Assembly: GCF_902167145.1 (NCBI RefSeq)
Contig: NC_050099.1
Coordinates: 11,670,434 to 11,734,433 of the forward strand
Direction: 5' to 3'
Length of the DNA: 64,000 bases
Origin: Zea mays
Taxonomy: Eukaryota; Streptophyta; Magnoliopsida; Poales; Poaceae
Part shown: one piece after another, positions 45,261-55,886 of the stretch
How the letters are laid out: every line of letters begins with the position of its first letter
Position numbering within the stretch: position 1 is the first letter of the stretch
Translations under genes and position numbers: made by a program
The notes under the pieces: model-generated
Told to the model about the DNA's origin: nothing
Seen by the model: the letters and a program-made list of their open reading frames with translations, nothing else
The model's database searches: none

Positions 45261-46663
45261 TGTAGGAAACAATGGCGTCTAAGATGGGGTGATTAGGACT
45301 TCTAAAAACTTCTCTAAACTAAGCCACAAATAAATCTCTAAAACAAAACTTATCAAAAAAATGTAAACTAGATTATGCAAACTGGATTTTGACTAAGTGA
45401 TGCTATCTCTAGCGCCAAAGGAGATTTGCAAATTAAGTTCCAATCCTAAATATTCTAACTAGAAAGGAGATATTTAAACTTAAGTACTTAATGCAAATGC
45501 GGAAGGTAAAGATCAAAGGTAGAGATGCAAAATCCTTGCAAAGAGCACCACAGACGAGTAACTTCGTAGAGAGTCGCGGGCCTTCTTCACGCGCAAGTGG
45601 TGCTCCGCTTTTGGCTCCTCTCGGACGCTCTCCGCCGTCTTCACTAGCGAGCTTCCGGTCGAAACGACGTGAGCCTTGTTCCCTCCAGTATACGGTGGCA
45701 CCTGTATCACAAACGCGGTTGATACGATCTTGCAAGACTCTCGCCCCATTCTATACAATTACAATGGCTCGCAGAAGAGCCAAGAGGTTATGTGGGTTTT
45801 TCAAAACTCACTCAACTAACTAGGGATCACTTAGAGCAAGCACAATAGTGGTCTAACTAACCTAAGCGCCTACGCTAATCACTGAGTGATTCTATTGAAC
45901 ACTTGGGTGTTTGAGCACTTGGAGATGTGTATAACCTTCCTTGGTATGTTGATTGAGCTCTCACAACTTAAAATGGCCGGGTGGTGTGGTATTTATAGAG
46001 CCCCAACAAAAACTAGCCGTTAGAAAGCAGTTCTGTAGCTTTCTGTGGTGCATGGGACATGGCGCACCGGACAACCATCACAAAACATGACGTTTTGTTA
46101 TATTTTGGCCATAACTTTTAGCTCCAAACTTTTATTTCGATGATCTTGTACTTTTGGAAAGCTTATAAAATTCTCTTTATCCTACATTTGAAGGCATATC
46201 ATTTTGAGTAAATTTGGTACACCTGACAGTCCGGTGAAACAGCTCCTGTGCTGCTGTTGTTTTTTCAGCACTCCAACTTTGTATTGTGGGCATAACTTTT
46301 AGCTTTGAAGCCATGTCAGTTTGAGTAGATTTGTAATCGTGAAACGCTTCCAATTTAGTCAGCCCTTCCTCTCAACTTTGTCAACTTCACTTTTGTTTTG
46401 TGGCTTTCTATCCCACTTCTACTTCTTGATATGTTGGACTCTTAGAATGTATAAAAGTGTCTTCAATACGACTTTGTAATGTCTTCTATGGGTCTTATAA
46501 TACATTCTTTGAGATGTTGCTTCCTCAGTGCCTTAGTACAAATCACTTTGCATCCTGTGAATTATAAACACAAACACTAGCTAACACATTAGTCCATAGG
46601 TTATATTGATCATTAAACACCAAAATCATTTAGTCAAATGGGTCGGGGTCTATTTTCCTTACA
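45261..46663 (-). repeat. LTR of the truncated Copia element
   Basis: TG...CA termini. Palindrome copies are degenerate (46061-46071, GCACCGGACAA; 46223-46236, GACAGTCCGGTG). Being on one side only, the true insertion duplication cannot be tested. Confidence 0.8.
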
Positions 46664-46849
46664 GGAGCATAATGCTCATTGGATTAGGCTTCACCACTGA
46701 AATAAGATGTTTAGTGGGGATGCATCCCCTCTTGTGTTTGAGGGATATAGTTTTCCTTATTGAAAAATCCGCATGAGGTGTATCTAGAGGCCATATATCT
46801 TGGGGTATATAGAACCTCCATACAAGGACTTCAAAAATTTAAGGATATT

Positions 46850-47110
46850 GCCAACGTAGATGTTGATGAGGTACCATGCGAAGTGGAATGCAAAGGAACA
46901 AAACTCATTATTTGGAGGTCTTTGCAAAGAGGTATTTAACCGTATATGGAACCACAAGGATGCCCATTCAATATGGTTGAATATTTATGTGCTCCATGAG
47001 GGAACCAAAAGTGAGTGTGAGGAACACTATCACCTTGTGATGAAAATGTTGAATTCCTTAGAATTCTTTATCATTAAATTGCTAATGACATGTACTCTTG
47101 CTTGAATGTA
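46850..47110 (+). pseudogene. Copia gag remnant
   Basis: The translation near 46868-47070 has KWNAKEQNSLFGGLCKEVFN, then HKDAHSIWLNIYVLHEGT and a KSECEEHYHLVMKMLNSLE-like segment. This resembles a UBN2-type gag domain (CKSAKEIWDKLQVIYEGT pattern). The remnant is short, has no LTR pair, and is on the plus strand. Confidence 0.6.
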
Positions 47111-48158
47111 AATGAAGGTGCAATATAGGATGGGGAAATAGTTATGGTACTCTTGTTTAATGAACAAGATTCCAATCTTAGGACCCACCATCCTTAATGG
47201 ATGTGCATAATATGCACCATGGTATTCTCTCTCATAGTTTTTTTCCATAACTTGCTACTTATTTACTTGCCCTTGAGAGGCGAGCGTGAGCTTCTTCCTG
47301 CTCATGATGTTCACTCAAGAGTTGAATATATGTGTCATGAGAAGGCATCCTTCCTTGTGAACCATCATCAAAGTGATTAGAGGACCTAGATGAGATCCCT
47401 CATGTAGCATTTTCACCTTCTTTACCACCTTCTTGAACAAGTTCTCATCCAGCAAAAGAGACAAAACAAGAATAAAGCTTGCACCACAAAAGTAGAGTTA
47501 GTAGTTAGTACAAAGACAATCACTCTTGTCGGTCGTGGTCGCCTCCCCAAACCATTTTTGTGAGTAGTGGCATAGAGACAATTCTCCTGCCACTGGAATT
47601 TTGCCCTATTTACCATCGTAAATATCCTATTCACTTCTATTCCACTCGGACGGAATTTCTTACCTTTCATGCTATCACCAGTGGTGTAGAAGGGTAAGAA
47701 AACTGCACATCCTAAACTCTTTGATGCCACTATCAAAGACATGTAAGCGCAATAAATTGCATCCAAGTGGCATTAAAGGGATTATGACATTTGCGATGGC
47801 AAATAAGGTATTAGGTAAAATTGCAATGGCACTAAGAGAATTGCCCCTCAATTTTATTTGCTTACCAATTGTGTTCAAGTTTTAGACCCTATTTGATATG
47901 GCGTAGTCTCTGGCTTCTTGAGCCATATCAAACGGGCCATATAAAAGATTGCTCCTTGCAACGAGTCTTAAGGAGCCGAAGCATTTTTTTTATATAAAAA
48001 CTAGTTAAAATGTGTTTTTCTCACCTCCATCATAAATTTAATACAAAACTGTGACTTCAACCTTTTTCTAAAGGTTTCTTTAATCTGCTTCAGCTCTATC
48101 AGAATGTTGCTCCACATCTTTTTAGGATGAGACAAAGGCTTAGCAAATGGAGACTTAT
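47111..48158. other. No gene seen
   Basis: AT-rich DNA with only short ORFs. The piece 47890-47945 has a small inverted repeat, TTGATATGGC / GCCATATCAA, and could be a MITE fragment, but its ends are not clear. Confidence 0.35.
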
Positions 48159-48549
48159 GGTGTATTTAGTTGAGGAGTGGAGGAGAATAGAGTGGCTTCA
48201 TTCTAATTTTCTGGACGTTTGGTTTCCAACAAAATAAGAGTAAAGCGGCTCCTGGATCTCCATATAGAAAATTTACTATAAGTAGTTGGAACGCTCCTGC
48301 TCCATAAAACGACCAAATGCGAGCGCTCTCCCGGACGTGAGCGCTCTCCCGGACTTGTCCTCCCCTCTACACTCGTACCGATCTTGAACCAAACAAAGAA
48401 TGGAACGGCTCCGCTCTATTCTACTTTTCAACCAAACAAAAAATAGAGTGACTTTGTTCTTTTTTGCTAAACGCAGAATAGAATGGCTTGATTCTTAAAT
48501 ATTGGAATGGAGCCACTCTATTCTATTTGACTCTCCAACCAAAGGCACC
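48159..48549. mobile_element. MITE-like element with ~46-bp terminal inverted repeats
   Basis: The left end GGTGTATTTAGTTGAGGAGT continues to AATAGAGTGGCTTCATTC. The reverse complement of the right end reads GGTGCCTTTGGTTGGAGAGT and AATAGAGTGGCTCCATTC. The two arms match at roughly three of four positions, closest at the inner part. No coding capacity. A clean three-base duplication is not apparent, so the superfamily (Tourist-like suggested by size) is open. Confidence 0.6.
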
Positions 48550-49394
48550 TAAAAGAGAATCCCCAAGAGTATGTAATAATTATTGTTTCCCAACGCTATT
48601 GAGATTTCCAAGCCGCCAAAGTATTGAGAGCGCCAAATAAACTTTACTCCAATAGTTTTCAAAAAACACTCCTAAAAATAAAAAAAAACTAGACTCCCGG
48701 GAAACTTTATTGGTGGCACGTAGAATTTGTTTGCAAGAGATCTCGCATGCCCGTGCAGTCAGGTCGTGGCTGGCCCGCAGCGCAGCGATCCACGGCCACT
48801 GCCGACCATAGCAAATGGGCTCTCCTACCCTTATATGGGCTTTCTGACGTGGCTCTCTTTCTCTCTATTTGTGTGACTGAACGGGACAGCTCACCACATT
48901 GCCACCCTGCACACCAATCATACCACTAATCCAAGCTTTGTCTTCTCCTGATCCCTGCCCAGCCGTAGGTGGCGTGTTCTTTCACTGAACCAGCAGCTAC
49001 CGAATATTCTGCTTCAAACGGATTAAAAATGTGCAGTAGTATAGAAAACAGACGATCCCAATGTCGCCCAATGCCTTAATTAAATTAACCCGAGCATGAA
49101 ATTAATTGCTCCATAAATGAATCAAGGATTTGCCGGGAGACGATCTGCAGCAGGCATCAAATTCAAATGGAATTGCTCAATCTCCCAAGAACGAGTGCAG
49201 CAATCTATTTTCTGATTGATAGTACTGTTCGATCTATTGAGAGCATTTCTTTGATTGATCCGTATACGAACCAACAATAATATGATACATGAAGTCATGA
49301 ACGAATTCAGCAACAGTAACTGTGACAACTGACGAGCAGCAGTAGCAGTAGCAGCAGCAGCAGCAGGAGGTATGTCTCATGAGGAAGCTTGGTA
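48550..49394. other. Intergenic and 3' flank of the DUF538 gene
   Basis: No additional gene is supported. The last ~300 bp (49100-49394) are the probable 3' untranslated region of the minus-strand DUF538 gene and include a short (GCA)n-like run near 49340-49367. Confidence 0.45.
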
Positions 49395-49901
49395 TCAGGA
49401 CGCGGCGGCGGCGGCGGCGTCCCAGGCGCCGTAGGCGCAGTCGAAGCCACACTGGCAGCGCGGGCTCTCGGCGAAGTTTCGCGACGGGAACGACGCGGCG
49501 AGCGGGCCGACGAGGAAGCTGAGCTGGTCCCCGGAGCGGTCCACCTCGGTGATGCCGAGCCACACGAACAGCACCTTCACGCTCACGCCCTGCAGCGCCC
49601 GGATGGAGCCTTCCCGCGCCGTCCCGGTGATGCGGCGGTCGTACCGGAGCAGGTAGCGGTCGCCGACGCGGAACTCGCAGCTACGACCCGAGAGGAACAC
49701 CTCGAAGGAGCCGTCGGGGCGGAGCTCGTACCGCTGCACGCCCTCCGGGAGGATGCCGCGCGGGAAATCGTACCGCTCCAGCATCTCGTACGCCGTCGGC
49801 GTCGTCGAGTTGCCTGATGATGAGGTGGTGGCTGTGGTGGTGCCGGCAGCAGCCATGAGGAATAGAGCAAGGAGGAGGTGGTGGTGCTGGTTACTGGCCA
49901 T
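49395..49901 (-). CDS. DUF538 secreted protein (168 aa)
   Basis: Single-exon minus-strand gene with a typical DUF538 layout. Residues 1 to about 24 (MASNQHHHLLLALFLMAAAG) form a signal peptide; after a Ser/Thr-rich spacer the domain spans about 37-155, with YEMLERYDFPRGILPEGV, a YELRPDGSFEVFLSG strand region, and KVLFVWLGITEVDRSGDQLSF. The conserved ending SPRCQCGFDC gives the terminal cysteine cluster. The tail ends in a short Ala run, and the length is normal for the family. DUF538 proteins are widespread in land plants, mostly secreted or vacuolar, and their molecular role is not firmly known. The start is the first ATG with a good signal peptide. Neighbouring genes give no clue to its function. 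Confidence 0.9.
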   Translation of the reverse strand: MASNQHHHLLLALFLMAAAGTTTATTSSSGNSTTPTAYEMLERYDFPRGILPEGVQRYELRPDGSFEVFLSGRSCEFRVGDRYLLRYDRRITGTAREGSIRALQGVSVKVLFVWLGITEVDRSGDQLSFLVGPLAASFPSRNFAESPRCQCGFDCAYGAWDAAAAAAS

Positions 49902-49977
49902 GGCCCAAGCCTGCGTTTCTTGGTTGCTTACTCGCTTGCTTCATCATTAATATTGAGTTGAGTGAACCCGTGGCTAA

Positions 49978-50095
49978 CGGCCCGTTGGGTCAGGAAATTA
50001 TTCCACGAATGATTCCTTCCTGACCGGAATGATTGTGGACTTGTGGTCATCTAGATTAGTTCCTAATCTCATTTCAGACTAAGCGAACGGGGGCC
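49978..50095. mobile_element. Possible small MITE between DUF538 gene and Helitron cluster
   Basis: 118 bp with imperfect inverted ends (CGGCCCGTTGGGT at the left; AGCGAACGGGGGCC at the right) and TAA at both edges (49975-49977 and 50096-50098). This would fit a Tourist-type MITE, but the arms are short and mismatched. Confidence 0.35.
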
Positions 50096-50126
50096 TAAAG
50101 AGATGCGTTACCGTTATTTAAAAAAA

Positions 50127-50139
50127 TCTCTACTAACTA
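50127..50139 (+). mobile_element. Helitron B 5' terminus fragment
   Basis: TCTCTACTAACTA, the standard 5' end of maize-type Helitrons, preceded by A. It is cut off after 13 bases by Helitron A, and the sequence resumes at 52306. Confidence 0.6.
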
Positions 50140-50559
50140 TCTCTACTAACTATTAAGACGATAGTGTAGACCACAGTCATGCCCCCACCTTCCCTCTGCG
50201 CTCGCACCCGCCCCATTCCCCTCGCCCGCACAAACCGCCCCATCCGCGAGCCACACATGGGCCATCTGCATGCCGCATCCGCCCCATCCTCTCCTGTCTA
50301 TCCTCTCCGCACGATCACCAACCCAGTCCATCCCCTCCTCGCCTAGCGTCCGCTCCCTCCGCACCTGCTCCCTCCGCAGTCCCCCTCCCCCACGCAACAG
50401 CCACGACTGTTGGGTAGGGGAGCAGCTGTCGACCATGTCGCGACGTCGTTCTCGAAGTGCGCTTTTGCTCAATCGAATGGATGGATGGTTTTGGGTCCCT
50501 GCAGGACGATTCCTCACGCCGTCGCGCTGAACCGCAACCACGGGGGGAGTGCCCGGCGC

Positions 50560-50760
50560 TGCTGAACCCATCGTCGGTGGAGGGAGCCCATGGTGTGGCC
50601 TTCCCCGCTCAATTTCATCAGCAAGCTGTACCAGGAGGCTAAGGCTCTCCTAGAAGCGGCACTGACGGACGCCAATAGGGTGAGGGAGGAGAAGATCCTC
50701 AAGGGCACCAAGTATTCTCAGTTGTCGTCTCACCTTCATCTTCAGGTACGCGCCCATACG
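50560..50760 (+). pseudogene. Captured exon-like fragment, unidentified
   Basis: Translates to MVWPSPLNFISKLYQEAKAL and continues through a helical AALTDANRVREEKILKGTKY stretch to a probable splice donor at about 50745 (CAG/GTACGC). It reads like a gene fragment, probably from an unrelated host gene. I cannot name the source. Confidence 0.4.
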
Positions 50761-51189
50761 GGCACTCACCCACCTCCTCTTGATCCGCGTCTGTGCTCTC
50801 TAGGGAAGGTGAGGAGTCTAATTCATTTCGCTGCAATCCCTCTTGATCCCCGACCTTCTGGACCCCATACATCTCGCCTCGGGTTGTCGACCCTCCTCCT
50901 CCACCTCTGCCAGAGCCGGATCTAGAACCGGTGCCTCAGCATGGCGTCCTGGAACGAGGCAGCGAGACCAGCGGCAATCCGCTTATCCCCCGTTGCCCGC
51001 TCCGTACAGAAGCGCCTCTCCGCTAACCGGTCGAGACCCGCCTCGCACCTCCGCCTTCTCCATCCCTCGCGGTCGCGGTTGCCGCCGAATGGAAGCCACC
51101 TCATGCTGTCGCGTAAGCGCCGCCGCCACCCCTTCCGTTCTAGGAGAACCTACTAGAGAGAGGCTTGACTTACTTATACTACCTACTAC

Positions 51190-51370
51190 TTCTCCCCCCT
51201 CACAGGTCTTCTCCACGCAGCGGTGTCGCTTCCCGCTCCGCAGGCTGTCGGCGCCGCCATGGCCGCAACCGTTCTGCACCGAGTCCAGCGGAGGCCTCGT
51301 CACCCCGTCGGCCTCCAAGTGGAGGTCCAGGGGCTCCGTCATGGCCGCGAAGAAGGCCGCGGAGGGTCAG
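51190..51370 (+). pseudogene. Second captured exon-like fragment, unidentified
   Basis: Begins after an acceptor-like CACAG at 51206. It reads VFSTQRCRFPLRRLSAPPWP and later SVMAAKKAAEG before a donor-like GGGTCAG. It is Arg/Ser-rich, like an organelle-targeting peptide. Source unknown. Confidence 0.35.
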
Positions 51371-51868
51371 CCTTGCCCCTATCACATTGTTTCTGTTCTG
51401 CCATTGCTATTTAGGACTTTGTATCTGGTCATGATTTGTTTGGCCAGGGTTTTGTATGAGGAATCCATGCCCGTTTGTATGGTATCACGATACTTTTGAA
51501 GTTCATTGAAACGGAGTAGCCGAATTTGGGTAAAATTTTGACGCAGGTGCTTTGAGCGGTCTGTGCTTGCGATCATTTGCTTAAGGGATTCCGTTTTTGT
51601 TTTTTGTCTGCGAAGCTTGGGATTGGTGAGATTCTATGAGATTGCCTATTTGATTGAGGTGATCAGGAGTTGACATAGACAATTGGCTTGGGATTTGGTC
51701 ACATTATGATGATGCGATCTATCATCTATGTCATCCAGATGAGTAGTGCCTGTAACTTTAACATCTATTTACTCAGTTTACGTTGAAAGTTGGTATAATT
51801 GTGACACCTGTTTTTAGTCTTATTATGTATAAATTATTATGCACTAACATTTTATTAAATAATTCGTA

Positions 51869-51890
51869 TGCCGTCGCAACGCGCGGGCAT
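51869..51890 (+). other. Second Helitron-like 3' hairpin inside Helitron A, without CTAG
   Basis: TGCCGTCGCAACGCGCGGGCAT matches the conserved 3' hairpin of grass Helitrons better than Helitron A's own terminus does, yet no CTAG follows within 15 bases. Confidence 0.5.
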
Positions 51891-52305
51891 GAGACTTTAT
51901 GCATATGTTTTTTGCATTGAAAATATATTTTCTTCAAGTTTGCGATTATGCTACATTTTTCTACTTTTACTTCGACTATATGTCAATGTGCGACCAAAAA
52001 TATCGTGTTTCATCAACTTATGATGAGTCCACTCAATTGTTTCTTGAATATACTTTTTTGTAGAACCAAATTGAATTTTACAAGGTGGAATATTGATTAG
52101 AAAAAGGTGGGATGCTGACCAGGAAAGCGCTACTCCCTTGTATGAACTAGCTGGTCGATGATTTTGTTTCCCATCCTTTTTGTTTTCTTGACATCCATTT
52201 GTTCATTAGGGAGCACATAGGTGGAATGATGATTAATGTTTCTACATATTAATGTATTTTATTATAACATGTTGCCGCCGTAACAATGTATGGGTATACA
52301 GCTAG

Positions 52306-53053
52306 TTAACTATTAAGAAGGTAACGTAGACCACCCCTGTGCCCTCGCCTCCCCCTCTGCTCCAGTGTCCCGTCTCCCGAAGTCATCCGCGACAGCTGCC
52401 CTGCTACCCTCGTCCCATGCCGTGTCCGCCGTGATAGGGATCCGAGAACACCACCGTGGATGTGTCTGGGATTCGAGGCCTTCCCCATCCCTTCCCCACC
52501 CCCATCGGTGATGTGCCTGCTCCAGCGGGCGGCGCTCTACTTTCTGGGTGGCACCGACGACCGCGAGGCACTGGCGTACGCGGCGCAGATGCCGAAGACC
52601 GAGACCATGTCGCTGACGCTGGTGCGGTTCAAGCTCTGGAACTGGGTTTGGATGGGCGGGCGCGACGAGGCGAGGGACGAGGAGCTGCTGCAGGAGTTCT
52701 GGAGCAGGCACAGGGACAACGAGCGGGTGTTGTACGTGGAGAAGATAGTGGAGGACACGGAGGGCACGACGTCCGTGGTGCGTGCCATGAGCGAGAAGTT
52801 CGACTTGCTCATCGTGGGTCGGTGCGGCGGGGAAGGCGAAGGTGACCTGGAGGGGTCCACGGCGCTCACCAGCGGGCTGTCGGAGTCGAACGAGTTCCCG
52901 GAGCTAGGCGTGCTGGGGGACATGCTTGCCTCCATGGAGTTCGCGTCCAAGGTCTCCATCCTCATCATCCAGCAGCACCTGCCCAAGAAAACCATCGCCA
53001 CTGGAAGCTCCGTTAATGATTAATCATCGTTCTGCCTTGCCGGCTGGTGTCAA
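52306..53053 (+). mobile_element. Helitron B body (interrupted by A at its 5' end and C at its 3' side)
   Basis: Continues Helitron B from 50139 and shares its first ~215 bp (TTAAGAAGGTAACGTAGACC and a CCCCGCC-rich stretch) with Helitron C. It carries a CHX fragment. No B-type 3' terminus is found before Helitron C begins at 53054, so the remainder is outside the window or lost. Confidence 0.6.
52503..53023 (+). pseudogene. CHX cation/H+ antiporter C-terminal fragment captured by Helitron B
   Basis: The reading frame to the stop at 53021-53023 has FLGGTDDREALAYAAQM, later DNERVLYVEKIVEDT, FDLLIVGRC and the GLSESNEFPELGVLGDMLAS motif. This is the regulatory C-terminal domain of plant CHX-type cation/proton exchangers; the membrane part (about 450 residues) is absent. 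The frame appears open, but an in-frame ATG is in Helitron-derived DNA. It is most likely a captured pseudogene, although a chimeric transcript is possible. Confidence 0.8.
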
Positions 53054-53394
53054 TCTCTACTAGCTATTAAGAAGGTAACGTAGACCACTCCTGTGCCCCC
53101 GCCTCCCCCTCTGCTCCAGTGTCAGTTGCGTGTGCCCTCGCCTATCCCCGCCCCATCTCCTGAAGTCGTCCGCGACAGCCGCCTGCTACCCTCACCCCAT
53201 GCCGCGTCCGCCGTGATAGGGATCCAAGAACACCCCCGTGGATGTGTCTAGGATTCAAGGCCTCCCCCATCCCTTCCCCCACCCCCATCGGCGATGCCCT
53301 GATCCGCGACCGCCGCCGTCCAACCTCGCCCTCCGTCTGTGACCGCTCCGTGGTGGCGCAGGCGCTGGAGGCATCCACAGGACCGCATATTTCA

Positions 53395-54292
53395 CGACGC
53401 CGTGGACTGGTGGCGCGACGTCAACGAGTCGCCGTTGTGGCAGGACCGCATATTTCACGCGCTCGCCGTGCTCTACGGTATCATCTCGGTCGTCGCGCTG
53501 GTAAGCACCCTCCCGCGCCCGCTTCGCTTCCTTGACCCCTGTCTGGTCCGATCTATCAGAATTTCCCGATTTGATGAAATTTTCTGTCGGTTTCGGTTGG
53601 TGTTCGTCTCGATAGCGCGTGCTGGTTTGATTTGTGGTCTTGTGGGACGAATTGAGAGAGGCGGCACTGTAACGTCCGCCGAGAATTCTGAATTCGTGGT
53701 GTTTAATTTCTATTGTAGGTCAAATTAATCAGAATCGAGTGCAGGGTGCCAGAGTATGGATGGACAACGCAGAAGGTGTTCCATTTTCTAAACTTCCTTG
53801 TGAATGGCGGTGAGCCAGCATTTGTGCCGCTTGCATTACTTAGCTTCTGCTAGGTGTTTGATTTGGTGGACTGATCAATGTAAATGCTCTATTCCTGCTC
53901 ATAGTGTGGTATGACGTTTTTGTGCTGCGGCGAAATGTGCAACTTGTAGAGCCTGAGGTTTGTAACTAATTTGGTTATTATACTATACTCGTGTGATGAA
54001 TTTGTTGGAGGTCTTTAGTAATGGTTTGAAGCAATGTGGTACCTCAGATAATACAACATGTGCTTCTGGATATGCCCGGGCTTGCATTCTTCACGACATA
54101 TGCACTTTTAGTGCTCTTCTGGGCTGAGATTTATTATCAGGTATTTCCTTTTATCTCTGTTAGACCTCTATTGTTTTGTCAATGTTGTTGTGCCTCTTAA
54201 TTTTTGTTCCTGTTCTCTAGGCACGTGCCATGTCGACTGATGGGCTTAGACCAACTTTCTATTGGATCAACGGTGTGGTCTATGCAATTCAG
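53395..54292 (+). pseudogene. Captured TOM1/TOM3-like gene fragment (five exons)
   Basis: Exon-intron structure with GT-AG borders is kept: exon 1 ends at 53500 ([16 protein letters not shown], then [14 protein letters not shown]), exon 2 spans 53719-53809 ([18 protein letters not shown]), exon 3 53905-53957, exon 4 54048-54140 ([20 protein letters not shown]) and exon 5 54221-54292 (STDGLRPTFYWINGV). The phases join without a stop. The sequence matches plant TOM1/TOM3/THH1 seven-helix proteins, known as host factors for tobamovirus multiplication. Only the first half of the gene is present, and exon 1 carries a short internal duplication (CAGGACCGCATATTTCACG at 53380 and 53441). Confidence 0.82.
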
Positions 54293-54748
54293 GTGATAAA
54301 CGTGTTGTGGTAATTTAATGCTACATATGCCAATATGCTCTTTTATAGCGCTGTGCTGTGGATATTGATCACATATAAAGTTTTAATAGTCTATGAAAGT
54401 GCGTGGCAAGTACCAAGTCACTGTTTGTCATTGTTATCAGCCTGCAAAACTAGCAAAGCCTTTTGGGTGCCAAGGACTGTGATACCTTCCTATACCAATG
54501 AGGAAAAATGCCGTGGTTTCGAAAACTGGGGGGACAATAGATTTGTGTTCGGTGGGGGACGCAAGCGCAAACTCTGAATGGTGGATCACGAGGATCCGAG
54601 CTGAGAAGTGGGAAATGAGACACATGGTTATACTGGTTTAGGTCTGTCATGCAAGTTTTTGCTCTCTGATAGTCTAAATTCACTTATCGATCTGTTAGCA
54701 TGGAATAAATTTGTCACATCTGAACCTCTATTATTTCATACTTTGTAG

Positions 54749-54900
54749 GTACAAGATGGGGTTTTGTCCCAATGGTCCTAATTACTGGTACAAGCATATC
54801 AACCTACCTCGGTCACCACCTTCTGTTGAGGAAGTTCTACATAAGATTTTGCAGATGTGCTCTTTTAACAGATACGGTCAGAATATAAATCTTTACTACT
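54749..54900 (+). pseudogene. Captured CPSF30-like exon fragment
   Basis: After an acceptor TTTGTAG at 54742-54748 the frame reads YKMGFCPNGPNYWYKH and PPSVEEVLHKILQMCSF. This is the third CCCH finger and linker of plant CPSF30, the cleavage/polyadenylation factor. The middle cysteine of the finger is replaced by tyrosine (normally GPNCRYKH-like), so the finger is dead. Confidence 0.75.
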
Positions 54901-55246
54901 CTATAAGTCCTCATTGTAGGCGTCCACATGTGCACCATGTTCTGCCTCCCAGGATCTCGGTCGCGATATTCCAGCGACTCCCCATCCCCGCCGCCGCCAT
55001 CATCGCCCCCAAGCTCGCGCTCTGCTCTTCTCCGTGGGGATTTTGTGTTTTGTTGCTACTGATTTGGGGTTATTGTACTCTCACTCACTATGCCTGCACG
55101 AGCGCGTGTGCAGATGCTTGATGCTCGAAGAAGGCCCCTCTCGTTCCCCTCCCAACAACGCATGAAGTTTTAGGCAATTAGGGATTTGATCTATTTTATT
55201 ATAGCTGTTTGTGCACATTTGCTCCTCTGGCTTTCTATGTTTGTAG

Positions 55247-55886
55247 ATGATACTAAAAAATAGTGCTCATGAGGAAGAGCTAACTTCCCAAGTGAAAGGG
55301 TGGATACGCTCATGGGACAACGAAACAATTAATGTTTTAGATGTCCTTTTCAACTTCCCTGACATATCAATGGTAATTAACTATTGTTCTATACGTTGCT
55401 AGATTTCAAAGCAAGTGACAAACTTATACTGATAAATTAATGCATGTCGCATGACCTGTTTTTAACAAACTTTTGTTGAATATTTTGCAGGAATTGGTTG
55501 AAGGTAATGTATGAAAAGGGTTCTGTTGACAGGAAATAAAATCAGTCCTTCCTTCCTCGCTCATGTTGATGTCTTAAATTAGTAGTTAATGATTGATTTT
55601 TCAGATATTATGGAGAGGCTACATAAAGATGGTATACTATCAAGGGCAAGCAAAGATGGTTATACAGTTAACCAGGTCATCCCCTTCATATTCTGAAGCA
55701 AAATAACAGTTTTCTTTTCATTTCAGCTAGGTTCTATTGGCAGGAAATAAAATCAGTCCTTCCTTCCTCGCTCATGTTGACATCTTAAATTAGTAGTTAA
55801 TGATTGGTTTTTCAGATATTATGGAGAGGCTACATAAAGATGGTATACTATCAAGGGCAAGCAAAGATGGTTATACAGTTAACCAG
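55247..55886 (+). pseudogene. Captured ASY1/PAIR2-like gene fragment, last exon duplicated
   Basis: Exons with conserved GT-AG borders: 55247-55372 ([18 protein letters not shown] to FPDISM), 55491-55503 (13 bases) and 55605-55675 (IMERLHKDGILSRASKDGYT). The family match is to the segment downstream of the HORMA domain in plant ASY1, a meiotic chromosome axis protein. The last exon and its preceding intron are repeated 211 bp later (55816-55886). The HORMA part is not present. Confidence 0.7.

Larger units (their letters stand above)
44873..46663 (-). mobile_element. Truncated Copia element: 5' LTR, primer site and start of gag
   Basis: Minus-strand fragment. The LTR spans 45261-46663 (1403 bp) and starts TGTAAGGAAAATAGACCCC, like the LTRs of the element at 56141. 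The primer site is TGGTATCAAAGCC (one mismatch to the usual GAGCC). Gag starts at 45179 with MDIHRPLHFDGINF, closely related to MDTHRPPHFNDTNF of the 57546 gag. A stop follows the first ~60 codons and homology ends at about 44873, 130 bp short of the (TA)n run. The rest of the element is lost. Confidence 0.8.
50140..52305 (+). mobile_element. Helitron A (non-autonomous, 2166 bp)
   Basis: Starts TCTCTACTAACTATTAAG after an A, and ends CCGTAACAATGTATGGGTATACAGCTAG before a T. Maize Helitrons insert between A and T and end in CTAG preceded by a hairpin such as CCGTAACAACGCACGGGC. The end here is that motif with C-to-T changes. No Rep/helicase gene is visible. The interior holds GC-rich exon-like pieces (see 50560-50755 and 51190-51370). 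Confidence 0.75.

Noticed and set aside
49389..49817. 142-codon plus-strand ORF over the DUF538 gene
   Set aside because: Antisense to a well-supported DUF538 gene with a signal peptide.
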